Assembly (NCBI GenBank): GCA_028698375.1
Contig: JAQVDI010000015.1
Span: 1-13,258 of the forward strand
DNA from: Patescibacteria group bacterium
GTDB taxonomy: Bacteria; Patescibacteriota; UBA1384; JAGGWG01
DNA: 13,258 nt
Reading direction: 5' to 3'
Shown: one piece after another, positions 7,093 to 13,258 of the stretch
How the letters are laid out: every line of letters starts with the position of its first letter
How positions within the stretch are numbered: position 1 is the first letter of the stretch
The notes under the pieces: model-generated
Databases searched by the model: none
Told to the model about the DNA's origin: nothing
Seen by the model: only the letters and a program-made list of their open reading frames with translations
Position numbers and translations under genes: made by a program

Positions 7093-7885
7093 GTTAGCTA
7101 ATATTTATATTATTTTAGTTTTTTATTTTTTGGCAGGTATAATTTGGGGCAGTTTTTTAGGTGTGATTGTGGAGCGTTTGATTTATCAAAAAAATAAATG
7201 GCAATTAGATTTATTTTCTCGTTCTCATTGTTTGTCCTGTGGTCATCAACTAGGATTAATTGATTTGACCCCACTTTTTAGTTTTATCGTGCTTAAAGGT
7301 AAATGCCGTTATTGTCAGAAACCAATTAGTTGGATTGTTTTTTTGGTTGAGATTTATAGTGGCATCTTATTTATTTCATCTTATTTTGCTTTTGGATTTA
7401 ATCTTAATTTTATTTTTGCGGTTGTTCTAGGCTCAGTTTTAGGAATTATTTTGTTTTATGACCTTAAAGCAAACCTGGTGCCTGATCCTTTAATTTTAAT
7501 TTTGGGTTTACTTTTTATAGTGAAGTTGATTTTTAATTTAGAACCTTATTTTTTTGATTTAAGTAGTTTTTGGCAGCCAATTTTAGGGGCTTTAATCTCA
7601 GCTAGTTTTTTCTTTTTAATTCATTTCTTAACTCGAGGTCGTGGTATGGGTTTAGGTGATGCGAAGCTTGGTTTAGTTTTAGGATTATTTTTAGGTGTTA
7701 AATTATCTTTTTTTATGCTTTGGTTAGCTTTTTTAATTGGTGCTGTTTTTGCGATTATTATGTTAATTTTAAAATTAAAAAAGAGAACAGATACGATTGC
7801 TTTTGCCCCTTTTCTAGTTGTTGCTTTTTTGATTATTTATTTTTTGCCGAGTCTGGCAGAAATAATATCTACTTTGTCTCTCTAA
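7055..7885 (+). CDS. pilD: Prepilin peptidase PilD (A24 aspartic protease)
   Basis: This polytopic membrane enzyme cleaves prepilin leaders after glycine, and in many relatives also N-methylates the new phenylalanine. Visible signatures are the N-terminal GSFLGVIVERL (32-42), the cytoplasmic tetracysteine CLSC...CRYC (C59, C62, C84, C87), and both catalytic aspartates of the A24 family: D136 in FYDLKANLVPD and D202 in GMGLGDAKLG. About seven to eight hydrophobic segments follow. Length (up to 276) is normal. The start is uncertain: the TTG at 7055 overlaps pilA by 38 bases, and there is no ATG in frame before the first membrane helix; residues 1-16 look unlike the usual short PilD N terminus, so a near-cognate ATT at 7103 or nearby is an alternative. 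It would be coupled to pilA translation. Substrates are the five prepilin-like genes around it. Confidence 0.92.
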   Translation: MNVPKVAIAKIFKLANIYIILVFYFLAGIIWGSFLGVIVERLIYQKNKWQLDLFSRSHCLSCGHQLGLIDLTPLFSFIVLKGKCRYCQKPISWIVFLVEIYSGILFISSYFAFGFNLNFIFAVVLGSVLGIILFYDLKANLVPDPLILILGLLFIVKLIFNLEPYFFDLSSFWQPILGALISASFFFLIHFLTRGRGMGLGDAKLGLVLGLFLGVKLSFFMLWLAFLIGAVFAIIMLILKLKKRTDTIAFAPFLVVAFLIIYFLPSLAEIISTLSL

Positions 7886-7900
7886 ATTTTATGGTAGAAT
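7873..7900 (+). promoter_or_regulatory. Promoter of the GspH-like pseudopilin gene
   Basis: An extended -10 box TGGTAGAAT (7892-7900) lies 9 bases before the ATG at 7910, with TTTGTC at 7873-7878 as a weak -35 candidate 16 bases upstream of the hexamer. The -35 part overlaps the end of pilD. The predicted leader is about three bases. Confidence 0.45.
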
Positions 7901-7909
7901 AATATTACG

Positions 7910-8407
7910 ATGAAACAGCAAAAAGGTTTTTCTCTTTTTGAATTAATTGTTGTTATTGGTATTGTTGGTCTTTTGGCTGGAGGAGCACTTTTTAGTTTTG
8001 TAAAAATGCAACGGTCTTCAGCTGTAGAAACAACGTTAACTGATTTGAGAAACTTGTTAACGAGTTCAAGAGAAAATGTCCGTAAAGGCGGTTGCAAAAA
8101 AGCAATTTTTACCGTTAAAAATAGTGGTTTGCTCGTGGTAGAATGCCAAAACAATCAAGGTGACAAAATTGAGGATTTAAGCTTAAAGGTTATTGTGCCT
8201 GGTACTATCAAGATGAAAATTTTAGATTTAAATAGAAGTTTATTAAGCGACGCGGTTTTTATATTAGAAAATAATGGAATTGGTGGTCTTTCTGTTTCAA
8301 ATATTAATAATCAAAATTATAATGATTTTATTATCAATCTTAGTAAGCAGAATGAAGAGCAGGAACTTGAATTAACTAAAGAAAAAATTTTGTATGGTCC
8401 TTTTTAA
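7910..8407 (+). CDS. GspH/FimT-like minor pseudopilin
   Basis: The 165-residue precursor starts MKQQKG and then FSLFELIVVIGIVGLLAGGA: cleavage after G6, phenylalanine at +1 and glutamate at +5 (E11). The helix is followed by a region with a run of basic residues (VRKGGCKKAIFTV), two cysteines (about 62 and 78) and a beta-rich domain with the repeated pattern of GspH-type minor pseudopilins. Such proteins sit at the pilus tip and prime assembly together with the next three gene products. It has its own extended -10 promoter and begins the minor-pilin run. The end of the gene overlaps by 14 bases a longer possible form of the next gene. Whether to call it GspH or FimT is uncertain; the pseudopilin class is clear. 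Confidence 0.83.
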   Translation: MKQQKGFSLFELIVVIGIVGLLAGGALFSFVKMQRSSAVETTLTDLRNLLTSSRENVRKGGCKKAIFTVKNSGLLVVECQNNQGDKIEDLSLKVIVPGTIKMKILDLNRSLLSDAVFILENNGIGGLSVSNINNQNYNDFIINLSKQNEEQELELTKEKILYGPF

Positions 8408-8444
8408 AAAAATTAAAATACCGATTTTGTCATTTCTGCCTCGT

Positions 8445-8530
8445 GTCATCCCCGCGAAGGCGGGGATCCATGCACAGGATAAGCTCCGGTGGGAATCTAA
8501 GATTAGATCCCGCATCAAGTGCGGGATGAC
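8445..8530 (+). repeat. REP-like double-hairpin palindromic element
   Basis: The element is GC-rich against an AT-rich background and bounded by inverted GTCATCCC (8445-8452) and GGGATGAC (8523-8530). It contains two perfect 8-bp stems: ATCCCCGC/GCGGGGAT (8448-8455 and 8460-8467, loop GAAG) and ATCCCGCA/TGCGGGAT (8507-8514 and 8520-8527, loop TCAAG). A small palindrome TCTAAGATTAGA (8496-8507) lies between them. This is the layout of REP/BIME elements that RAYT (TnpA-REP) Y1 transposases mobilise, and its translation contains VIPAKAG, which is often mis-annotated in many bacterial genomes. No RAYT gene is in the window. It has landed between the GspH-like gene and the next pseudopilin, and its right end is inside the latter. 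Confidence 0.85.
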
Positions 8531-9029
8531 AAATGCCGGCTTTACCTTGATTGAAGTTTTAGTTTCTATCGGTCTTTTGGGGACTTTAGTGATTACAGTG
8601 GCTTACATGACAATTGCTAATCAAAGTGAATTACTGCGTCATAATGCAGAAAGTTATGCTGACTTAATTGCTAGCAATCAATTTTCTTCTCTTGTTGCTT
8701 ATCGAAATCAAATCGCTTTTGATAATCAATCAAGCACTAATTGGCAAACAAATCTTTTTAGGGAAGCTAATCCAGGTGCTAAAAAATGGGTTAGAAAAAA
8801 TGCAGATAATTCTTTTACTTTGATTAATGCTTTTGGCGGTCGTGAAGAAATTAAAACTTTAGGTAATGGCATGATTACTTTGCACTGCGAATTAGAATTG
8901 GAGAAAATGTTAAAGCCAACTGGCGTAGTTGATACTGATTTGCTTAAGGCGCATTTAAAAATAAAATATAGTGATCGAGGAGGGGAAAGAACAAAAGACT
9001 ATTACACTGTAATTGCTAATTATTTATAA
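8526..9029 (+). CDS. GspI/PilV-like minor pseudopilin with repeat-derived start
   Basis: From the ATG at 8526 the precursor is 167 residues: MTNAG, then FTLIEVLVSIGLLGTLVITV, giving cleavage after G5 and glutamate at +5 (E10). The rest is a globular domain of about 135 residues, with a basic segment ANPGAKKWVRKN in the middle and a beta-rich end. The reading frame stays open upstream to an ATG at 8394, which would add 44 residues that are a translation of the REP-like repeat (it contains VIPAKAG). I prefer 8526 because class III leaders are short, though it lacks the usual basic residues and has no Shine-Dalgarno sequence. The start codon itself is part of the repeat end GGGATGAC. The order after the GspH-like gene and before the GspJ-like gene fits GspI/PilV. 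The original start appears to have been replaced when the repeat arrived. Confidence 0.8.
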   Translation: MTNAGFTLIEVLVSIGLLGTLVITVAYMTIANQSELLRHNAESYADLIASNQFSSLVAYRNQIAFDNQSSTNWQTNLFREANPGAKKWVRKNADNSFTLINAFGGREEIKTLGNGMITLHCELELEKMLKPTGVVDTDLLKAHLKIKYSDRGGERTKDYYTVIANYL

Positions 9030-9158
9030 AATAATCAGTTTTTGGTCATAGCGAAGAGACCCGTTTCGGTAGACGTCATTCGCCAGATGAAAAACGATCC
9101 GGTCATCGTAACCGTAGACGATAATAGAAGGATAACAAAATAGCAAGTTAATAAAATT
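9030..9158. other. Intergenic gap holding a GC-richer islet of unknown nature
   Basis: Bases 9042-9121 are about 50% G+C while the flanking genes are about one third. The islet contains three spaced GTCAT motifs (starting at 9045, 9075 and 9102), two nearly equal GTAGACG motifs (9069 and 9114), and a weak stem ATCGT/ACGAT (9105-9109 with 9118-9122). It could be the remnant of a REP-like repeat. The frame of the preceding gene is open after its TAA up to TAG at 9141, with no ATG at its beginning (a TTG at 9042 and one internal ATG exist). No terminator or clear promoter is seen. Confidence 0.4.
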
Positions 9159-9893
9159 ATGTTAAAAAGAAAAAATCTGCAGTTAGGATTTACATTAATA
9201 GAAATTTTAGTAGCTAGTTTTATTTTTGCTTCAATTTTAGCTGTAGTCTATGGTTTGTTAAATGATGCTCTAATTAGCAAAAAAGAATTAGAATTAACTT
9301 TGACTATCAATGAGCAAGTTAAAAATGCTAATGAAATTCTACAATCCGTGATGCGTGAAGCTAGTGGTGATTTTTTTATGGACGGTGAATTTAAAGCTGG
9401 TGATCCTAATAATATCCAAGAAACCGCTCATTTATTTTTTGTCTCTGAATTTTATGCTAAGCCAGATTTAATGGTGGTGCCAGCTGATTATAAAACAGCA
9501 ATTAATGGTCGTCATTTGTATGTAAAAGTTTCTCAAGAAAATGAGAAAAAAATTTACATTTTTAGTTTAGATCGAGATAATTTAACCCGTAAAAATTATT
9601 TATATTTAGAATCTTGGGAAAAAGATGCGGGATGGAAAATTGTTCAAAACAAAACACCTTTGCTTGAGTATGATTCTAATTTATTAGCGCGCTTTAGCGT
9701 CGCTCAAGATAAAAATCAAGAAGGAGTTAGCACTCCAAAATCATATTATGTCCCAGGTTCGGGTCAATTGGTGCCAATGGATTTGAGCGTTAATTTAACG
9801 GTAACTGCAATAAAAAATTGGCGTAATAAAAATTATGCTCGTAATTTAAATCAAGTTTATGTGCCTTTAATAACTTCTAATCCTTATTTATGA
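9159..9893 (+). CDS. GspJ/PilW-like minor pseudopilin
   Basis: The 244-residue precursor begins with a basic leader MLKRKNLQLG, cleaved after G10, followed by FTLIEILVASFIFASILAVV with glutamate at +5 (E15). This is a typical class III signal and core helix. The following domain of about 200 residues, with its alternation of beta strands and a central helix of the TLTINEQVKNANEILQSVMRE type, resembles GspJ/PilW in size and in the place it occupies. GspJ is part of the tip complex with GspI and GspK in type II systems and its pilus equivalent primes the fibre. The gene ends in ATGA, where the next start at 9890 and this stop at 9891 overlap, so the two are coupled. No Shine-Dalgarno sequence precedes the ATG. 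Confidence 0.82.
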   Translation: MLKRKNLQLGFTLIEILVASFIFASILAVVYGLLNDALISKKELELTLTINEQVKNANEILQSVMREASGDFFMDGEFKAGDPNNIQETAHLFFVSEFYAKPDLMVVPADYKTAINGRHLYVKVSQENEKKIYIFSLDRDNLTRKNYLYLESWEKDAGWKIVQNKTPLLEYDSNLLARFSVAQDKNQEGVSTPKSYYVPGSGQLVPMDLSVNLTVTAIKNWRNKNYARNLNQVYVPLITSNPYL

Positions 9894-10882
9894 GACAGCA
9901 AAATGATAAACAAAAAAATTTTATTTTAAAAAATTCTAAGGGTTCGGCCTTGCTTTACACTGTTGTTTTAATTGGTGCGTTATTAATTGTGGGAGAACTT
10001 GCTTTCTCATATATTGTTTTTTCTTTAAATTCTCGTCGTGAAAGTTATTCTTCGCAAGTTAATTATTGGTTAGCTTGGGGCGGGTCCGAAGCCGCCCTTT
10101 CGCAAATTAATAATTTTGAAACAACTGCTACCAGTGCTGCTTTTTGTCGTTGGCCTAATCAAGAAAATAATTTAATTGAATCACCTAAATTAGTTTCCAT
10201 GAACGCCAGTAGCGAAAATATTTATAAGAATACGGAAATTGATAGCAAATTGGGATTTTATAGTCGTTTTTCAGCTTCTTATTTTACGAAAATTTCTCCC
10301 CAAAATTTTTCTATTATGCGAGATCAATCGCAGATTTTCGATCTTTCTAAATTTTCTGGTTCATTACAAATTCATTTTTATCCTTATGGTGATTTAAACA
10401 ATGTTGATGATATCAGTCGCAATGTTTTGTGGCTTCGTTTAGAAGAAAATACTGCTGGTCATACTGTTCGAGAAGCAATCGTTAGGTTTGTCTTAAAAGA
10501 TGGCGCAATTGCAATGGAAAAAAATCAAGATGAAAATTTTCCTCAAAATTTAATTAATTTTGGTGCTTGTGTCAGTGATGCAAATTCTAGAGCAGGTGAT
10601 TTTACTGGTTATAAATGCACTGTTAATATTATGCCTTTTGTGGCTGGTCAAAATCGTTTTTTCAAAATTAAAACTTACAAGGGTGATGCTGATTTGAGAT
10701 TTGATTTTAACAATAATGCAAATCCCGCTATTCAGTTAGGGACTCCCAGTACAATCATTAAAGCAATCGGGCAGATGGGAGTTAATGATGCTAACAAAAA
10801 AGAATTATTTATTAAATTTCCTAATCAATTAAAGAGTGTTTCGGATGTTTTGGATTATTCAATTTATCAAGCAGAGTTTTAG
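9890..10882 (+). CDS. PilX/GspK-like large minor pilin
   Basis: The 330-residue product has a basic, uncleaved-looking N-terminal tail of 18 residues ending in KG, then SALLYTVVLIGALLIVGELAFSY (19-41) as its membrane core. The +5 position is tyrosine rather than glutamate, which is characteristic of tip pseudopilins such as GspK and of PilX-type proteins. It continues with WLAWGGSEAALSQI (60-73), analogous to the AAESGxExAL helix of PilX and GspK. The remaining 250 residues are a beta-rich domain with two cysteines that could pair (around 226 and 242). It overlaps the GspJ-like gene by four bases (ATGA) and so closes the minor-pilin operon. Size and position support PilX/GspK; the family is less certain than for the others. 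Confidence 0.75.
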   Translation: MRQQNDKQKNFILKNSKGSALLYTVVLIGALLIVGELAFSYIVFSLNSRRESYSSQVNYWLAWGGSEAALSQINNFETTATSAAFCRWPNQENNLIESPKLVSMNASSENIYKNTEIDSKLGFYSRFSASYFTKISPQNFSIMRDQSQIFDLSKFSGSLQIHFYPYGDLNNVDDISRNVLWLRLEENTAGHTVREAIVRFVLKDGAIAMEKNQDENFPQNLINFGACVSDANSRAGDFTGYKCTVNIMPFVAGQNRFFKIKTYKGDADLRFDFNNNANPAIQLGTPSTIIKAIGQMGVNDANKKELFIKFPNQLKSVSDVLDYSIYQAEF

Positions 10883-11025
10883 AAAATATGGTTTTCGGTT
10901 ACAGTAACAATGTTCGTTTCGGTATATGTTAAACGTCAAATGTTGGTTGATCTGGGCGTGTTAACAATTAGCGCTCAATGATTTTCGCTCTTGTTTTTAA
11001 GATAAAAAATTGGTATATTATTTTT
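10883..11025. other. Intergenic gap between pilus cluster and rnhA
   Basis: The tract starts after the TAG of the PilX-like gene. It includes a near-palindrome GTTACAGTAAC, a 28-base segment (10915-10942) that resembles 9062-9089, and a small frame starting at ATG 10910 and ending TGA 10979 (23 codons). The promoter of rnhA occupies the last 35 bases. I do not see a terminator with a stable stem and T-run. Confidence 0.4.
10991..11019 (+). promoter_or_regulatory. Promoter of rnhA
   Basis: TTGTTT (10991-10996) and TATATT (11014-11019) are separated by 17 bases. Transcription would start near 11026, which is the ATG itself, so the transcript would be leaderless. This is one reason to prefer the ATG at 11026 over the one at 10978. 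Confidence 0.5.
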
Positions 11026-11436
11026 ATGTGCGATCCTTATTCTGTCTATACCGATGGTGCTTCAAGAGGAAACCCAGGTGAAGCTGCGGCTGGTTTTTTA
11101 GTCTATAATCACAAAAAAGAATTAGTACACAAAGAAGGTAATTATCTGGGCAAAGCGACTAATAATGAAGCTGAGTATCAAGCAGTAATTTTAGCCCTTA
11201 AATTTTTGAAAAAATCAAAAGCGAAAAAGGCTAATTTTTATTTAGATTCAACTTTAGTAGTAAAGCAAATTAAAGGTGAATTTAAAATTAAAGAACCAAG
11301 AATGCAAAAGTTTTGTCTTGAAATTAAAAGTTTAATTTGGGAAACTGGTTTAACAGCTGATTTTACCCATATTCGTCGAGAACAAAATAAGGAAGCTGAT
11401 GCACTTGTTAACGAAATTTTAGATGATCAACAGTGA
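11026..11436 (+). CDS. rnhA: Ribonuclease HI
   Basis: From the ATG at 11026 this is a 136-residue enzyme that cuts the RNA strand of RNA-DNA hybrids. The four catalytic acidic residues of the family are present: D10 (VYTDGASRGNPG), E48 (NNEAEYQA), D74 (FYLDSTLV) and D125 (KEADALVN). The short length and absence of the basic handle put it with the compact bacterial/archaeal RNase HI group (YpdQ/Sto-like), which act without the extra hybrid-binding segment. A start 16 codons upstream (10978) is possible but would lie across the promoter and adds hydrophobic residues without homology. The following ileS begins 38 bases downstream, so co-transcription is likely. The stop is TGA. Confidence 0.9.
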   Translation: MCDPYSVYTDGASRGNPGEAAAGFLVYNHKKELVHKEGNYLGKATNNEAEYQAVILALKFLKKSKAKKANFYLDSTLVVKQIKGEFKIKEPRMQKFCLEIKSLIWETGLTADFTHIRREQNKEADALVNEILDDQQ

Positions 11437-11438
11437 GG

Positions 11439-11468
11439 TTTGAAATTAATTTTTCTATTAATTAAAAA
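11439..11468 (+). promoter_or_regulatory. Possible weak promoter of ileS
   Basis: TTGAAA (11439-11444) with TAAAAA (11463-11468), spacing 18, sits 6 bases before the ATG. The -35 box is good but the -10 match is only moderate; read-through from rnhA would also serve. Confidence 0.2.
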
Positions 11469-11474
11469 TAAAGT

Positions 11475-13258
11475 ATGGATAAATTTAATTATCCGCAGGC
11501 TGAAGAAGAAATCTTAGCTTTTTGGCAAAAAAACAAAATTTTTGAAAAAAGTTTAGAACAAAGAAAGAACTCTCCTAATTTTAGTTTTTATGATGGCCCG
11601 CCTTTTGCCACGGGTAAACCGCATTATGGTCATATTTTAGCTAGCAGTTTAAAAGATACTATCACTCGTTTTTATTCTCAGCGAGGTAACCATGTACCTC
11701 GTAAAATGGGTTGGGATTGTCATGGTTTGCCGGTAGAAAATTTAGTGGAAAAAGAATTAGGCATAAAAAGCAAAAAAGAAATTGAAAAGTTGGGAATTGA
11801 TAAATTCAATCAAGCTTGTAAAAAAGCCGTGACGCGCCATATTGATGATTTTGTGGATACTTTAACTCGTTTTGGTCGTTGGGGCGATTTTGAAAATGCT
11901 TATTATACAATGGATAAAGATTATAGCGAGAGTGTTTGGTGGGTTTTTAAACAGCTTGATGAATTAGGTTTAATTTATGAAGATCGACGTGTTAGCGCTT
12001 ATTGTCCACGTTGTGGCACACCTTTGTCTAATTTTGAGGTTAATCAAGGATATAAAGATGTGGTGGATAATTCTATTTACGTTTTATTCAAATTAAAAAA
12101 AGAAAAGAATACTTATTTTTTAGTTTGGACTACAACTCCTTGGACGTTAAGCGCCAATTTGGCGTTAGCCATTGGTGATTTTAAATATGTGAAAGTAAAA
12201 GCAGGGGATAGGTTTTTGATTTTAGCTTATGATCAGTTAAATTTATTGACAGATCAATATGAAATTATAGAAGAATATAAACCAAAACAATTATTAGGTT
12301 TAGAATATGAACCTTTATATCCGCAAAGCCAACATTTGCATTCTGGAGGCAATTTGGAAAATGCTTTTAAAGTTTATCAAGCAGATTTTGTTAATGTGCA
12401 AGATGGTAGTGGAATTGTTCATGTAGCGCCTAGTTTTGGTGAAGACGATATGCAGTTAGGGCGCAAAAATAAATTAGGAATGTTAATTACGGTTAATAAA
12501 GAGGGTAAAAGTTTGGTGGATCCGGGGAAAAATTTGCGGGTTAAAGACGCTGATAAATCAATAATTAAAGATTTAAGCGACCGCGAAATTTTGTATAAAG
12601 AAGAAAAAATTAAACACGCTTATCCATTTTGTTGGCGTTGTGATACTGCTTTATTATATTATCCAGTAAAAACTTTTTATGTTCGAGTGTCTGAGTTAGT
12701 AGATAAATTAGTGGCCAATAATGAACAAATTCATTGGGTACCGAAGTATTTAAAAGAGGGCCGTTTCGGTAAATGGCTACAAGAAGCTCGTGACTGGGCA
12801 GTTTCTCGCAATCGTTATTGGGGAGCGCCAATTCCAATCTGGAAATGTGATTCTTGTGATCATCAAGAAACGATTGGCAGTATTAAAGAGATAGAGAAAA
12901 AATCAGGGCAAAAAGTTACTGACTTGCATCGACCTTATATTGATCAAGTTATTTATAACTGTCCAAAGTGTGAGGGCAAAATGAAAAGAACCAGTGAAGT
13001 TTTTGATTGTTGGTTTGAATCTGGCGCAATGCCTTATGCTGCTTGGCATTATCCTTTTGAGAATAAACAAGAGGCAGAAAATAATTTCCCAGCTGATTTT
13101 ATTGCTGAAGGATTAGATCAAACTCGTGGTTGGTTTTATACACTTAATGTTTTAGCAACAGCTTTGACAAGTAAAGATATTGGTTGAGGGGAAAATAAAC
13201 CGGCTTTTAAAAATGTGGTGGTTAATGGAATTATTTTAGCAGAAGACGGGAAAAAATT
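11475..13258 (+). CDS. ileS: Isoleucyl-tRNA synthetase, interrupted by an in-frame TGA and cut by the window end
   Basis: The first 570 codons end in TGA (13185-13187), yet the same frame continues to the window end with GENKPAFKNVVVNG and ILAEDGKK, the part that in IleS leads directly to the KMSKS motif. Thus there is one in-frame stop with no frame change. Visible motifs: HIGH-type HYGH (50-53) in GPPFATGKPHYGH, a zinc-type CPRC (177-180), editing-domain residues WTTTPWTLSANLA (218-230) and GSGIVHVAPSFGEDD (311-325), the SRNRYWGAPIP stretch (444-454), further cysteines CDSC and CPKC, and FDCWFESGAMPYAAWHYPF (510-528). This is the class Ia Ile enzyme; residues 1-570 lack KMSKS and the anticodon-binding region. 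The gene is essential for protein synthesis, so the stop is more likely a sequence error, a recoded codon or a very recent lesion than an old pseudogene. I would treat it as one gene. Confidence 0.9.

Noticed and set aside
7720..7902. Plus-strand ORF of 60 codons
   Set aside because: Out-of-frame shadow of the pilD membrane helices, rich in F, Y and C.
7882..8154. Minus-strand ORF of 90 codons
   Set aside because: Fully opposite the GspH-like gene, low-complexity composition, no promoter on that strand that I could see.
8394..8525. 44-residue N-terminal extension of the pseudopilin as real protein
   Set aside because: It is the translation of the REP-like repeat, and class III leaders are short; kept only as an alternative start.
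8445..8530. Intrinsic terminator
   Set aside because: The stems are strong but no T-run follows them, and the second stem runs into a coding frame; the layout fits a REP-type repeat.
12610..12837. Minus-strand ORF of 75 codons
   Set aside because: Opposite a conserved part of ileS; a shadow frame.
11475..13258. Genetic code 25 (UGA = glycine) for the whole window
   Set aside because: All other genes have GGN for glycine with no internal TGA, and three genes end naturally in TGA, one of them in an ATGA start-stop overlap. One TGA in ileS is not enough.
1..13258. CRISPR array, tRNA, rRNA or insertion sequence
   Set aside because: No regularly spaced direct repeats, no cloverleaf with GTTCRA-like arm and no transposase frame were seen on either strand.

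Overview
The window looks like a piece of a small-genome candidate-phyla-radiation (Patescibacteria, Parcubacteria-like) chromosome. It is AT-rich, almost fully coding, with every gene on the + strand and gaps of 0-140 bases. It carries the type IV pilus gene arrangement common in that group: thin versions of the alignment proteins, three ATPase/platform genes side by side, and a run of class III-signal pseudopilins, with no secretin. This assignment is an inference from gene content and style; no rRNA or other marker is present to confirm it.

Layout: (1) 1-1008, the 3' part of a beta-rich, probably surface-exposed protein of unknown function. (2) 1064-2339, pilN-like, pilO-like and a 71-residue single-pass membrane protein that may stand in for PilP. 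(3) 2412-6630, the motor: PilB assembly ATPase, PilT retraction ATPase, PilC platform. (4) 6688-7885, the major pilin candidate and the prepilin peptidase PilD. (5) 7910-10882, four minor pilins/pseudopilins (GspH-, GspI/PilV-, GspJ/PilW- and PilX/GspK-like), interrupted by a REP-like palindromic repeat and a GC-richer islet. (6) 11026-11436, a short RNase HI. (7) 11475-window end, isoleucyl-tRNA synthetase with an in-frame TGA at 13185-13187 and the conserved reading frame continuing beyond it.

The pilus genes would work together: PilD trims prepilins, the minor pilins prime the fibre, PilB and PilT drive extension and retraction through PilC, and PilN/PilO and the small protein form the alignment complex in the membrane. 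Such pili in this group are associated with attachment, twitching and DNA uptake; which of these applies here cannot be read from the sequence.

The points most worth a second look are: a REP-type element whose terminal GGGATGAC supplies the start codon of a pseudopilin; five genes whose -10 box lies 6-9 bases before the ATG, suggesting leaderless mRNAs; two perfect DnaA-box 9-mers at matching positions upstream of the pilN and pilT promoters; two short intergenic tracts that resemble each other; and the in-frame TGA in ileS.
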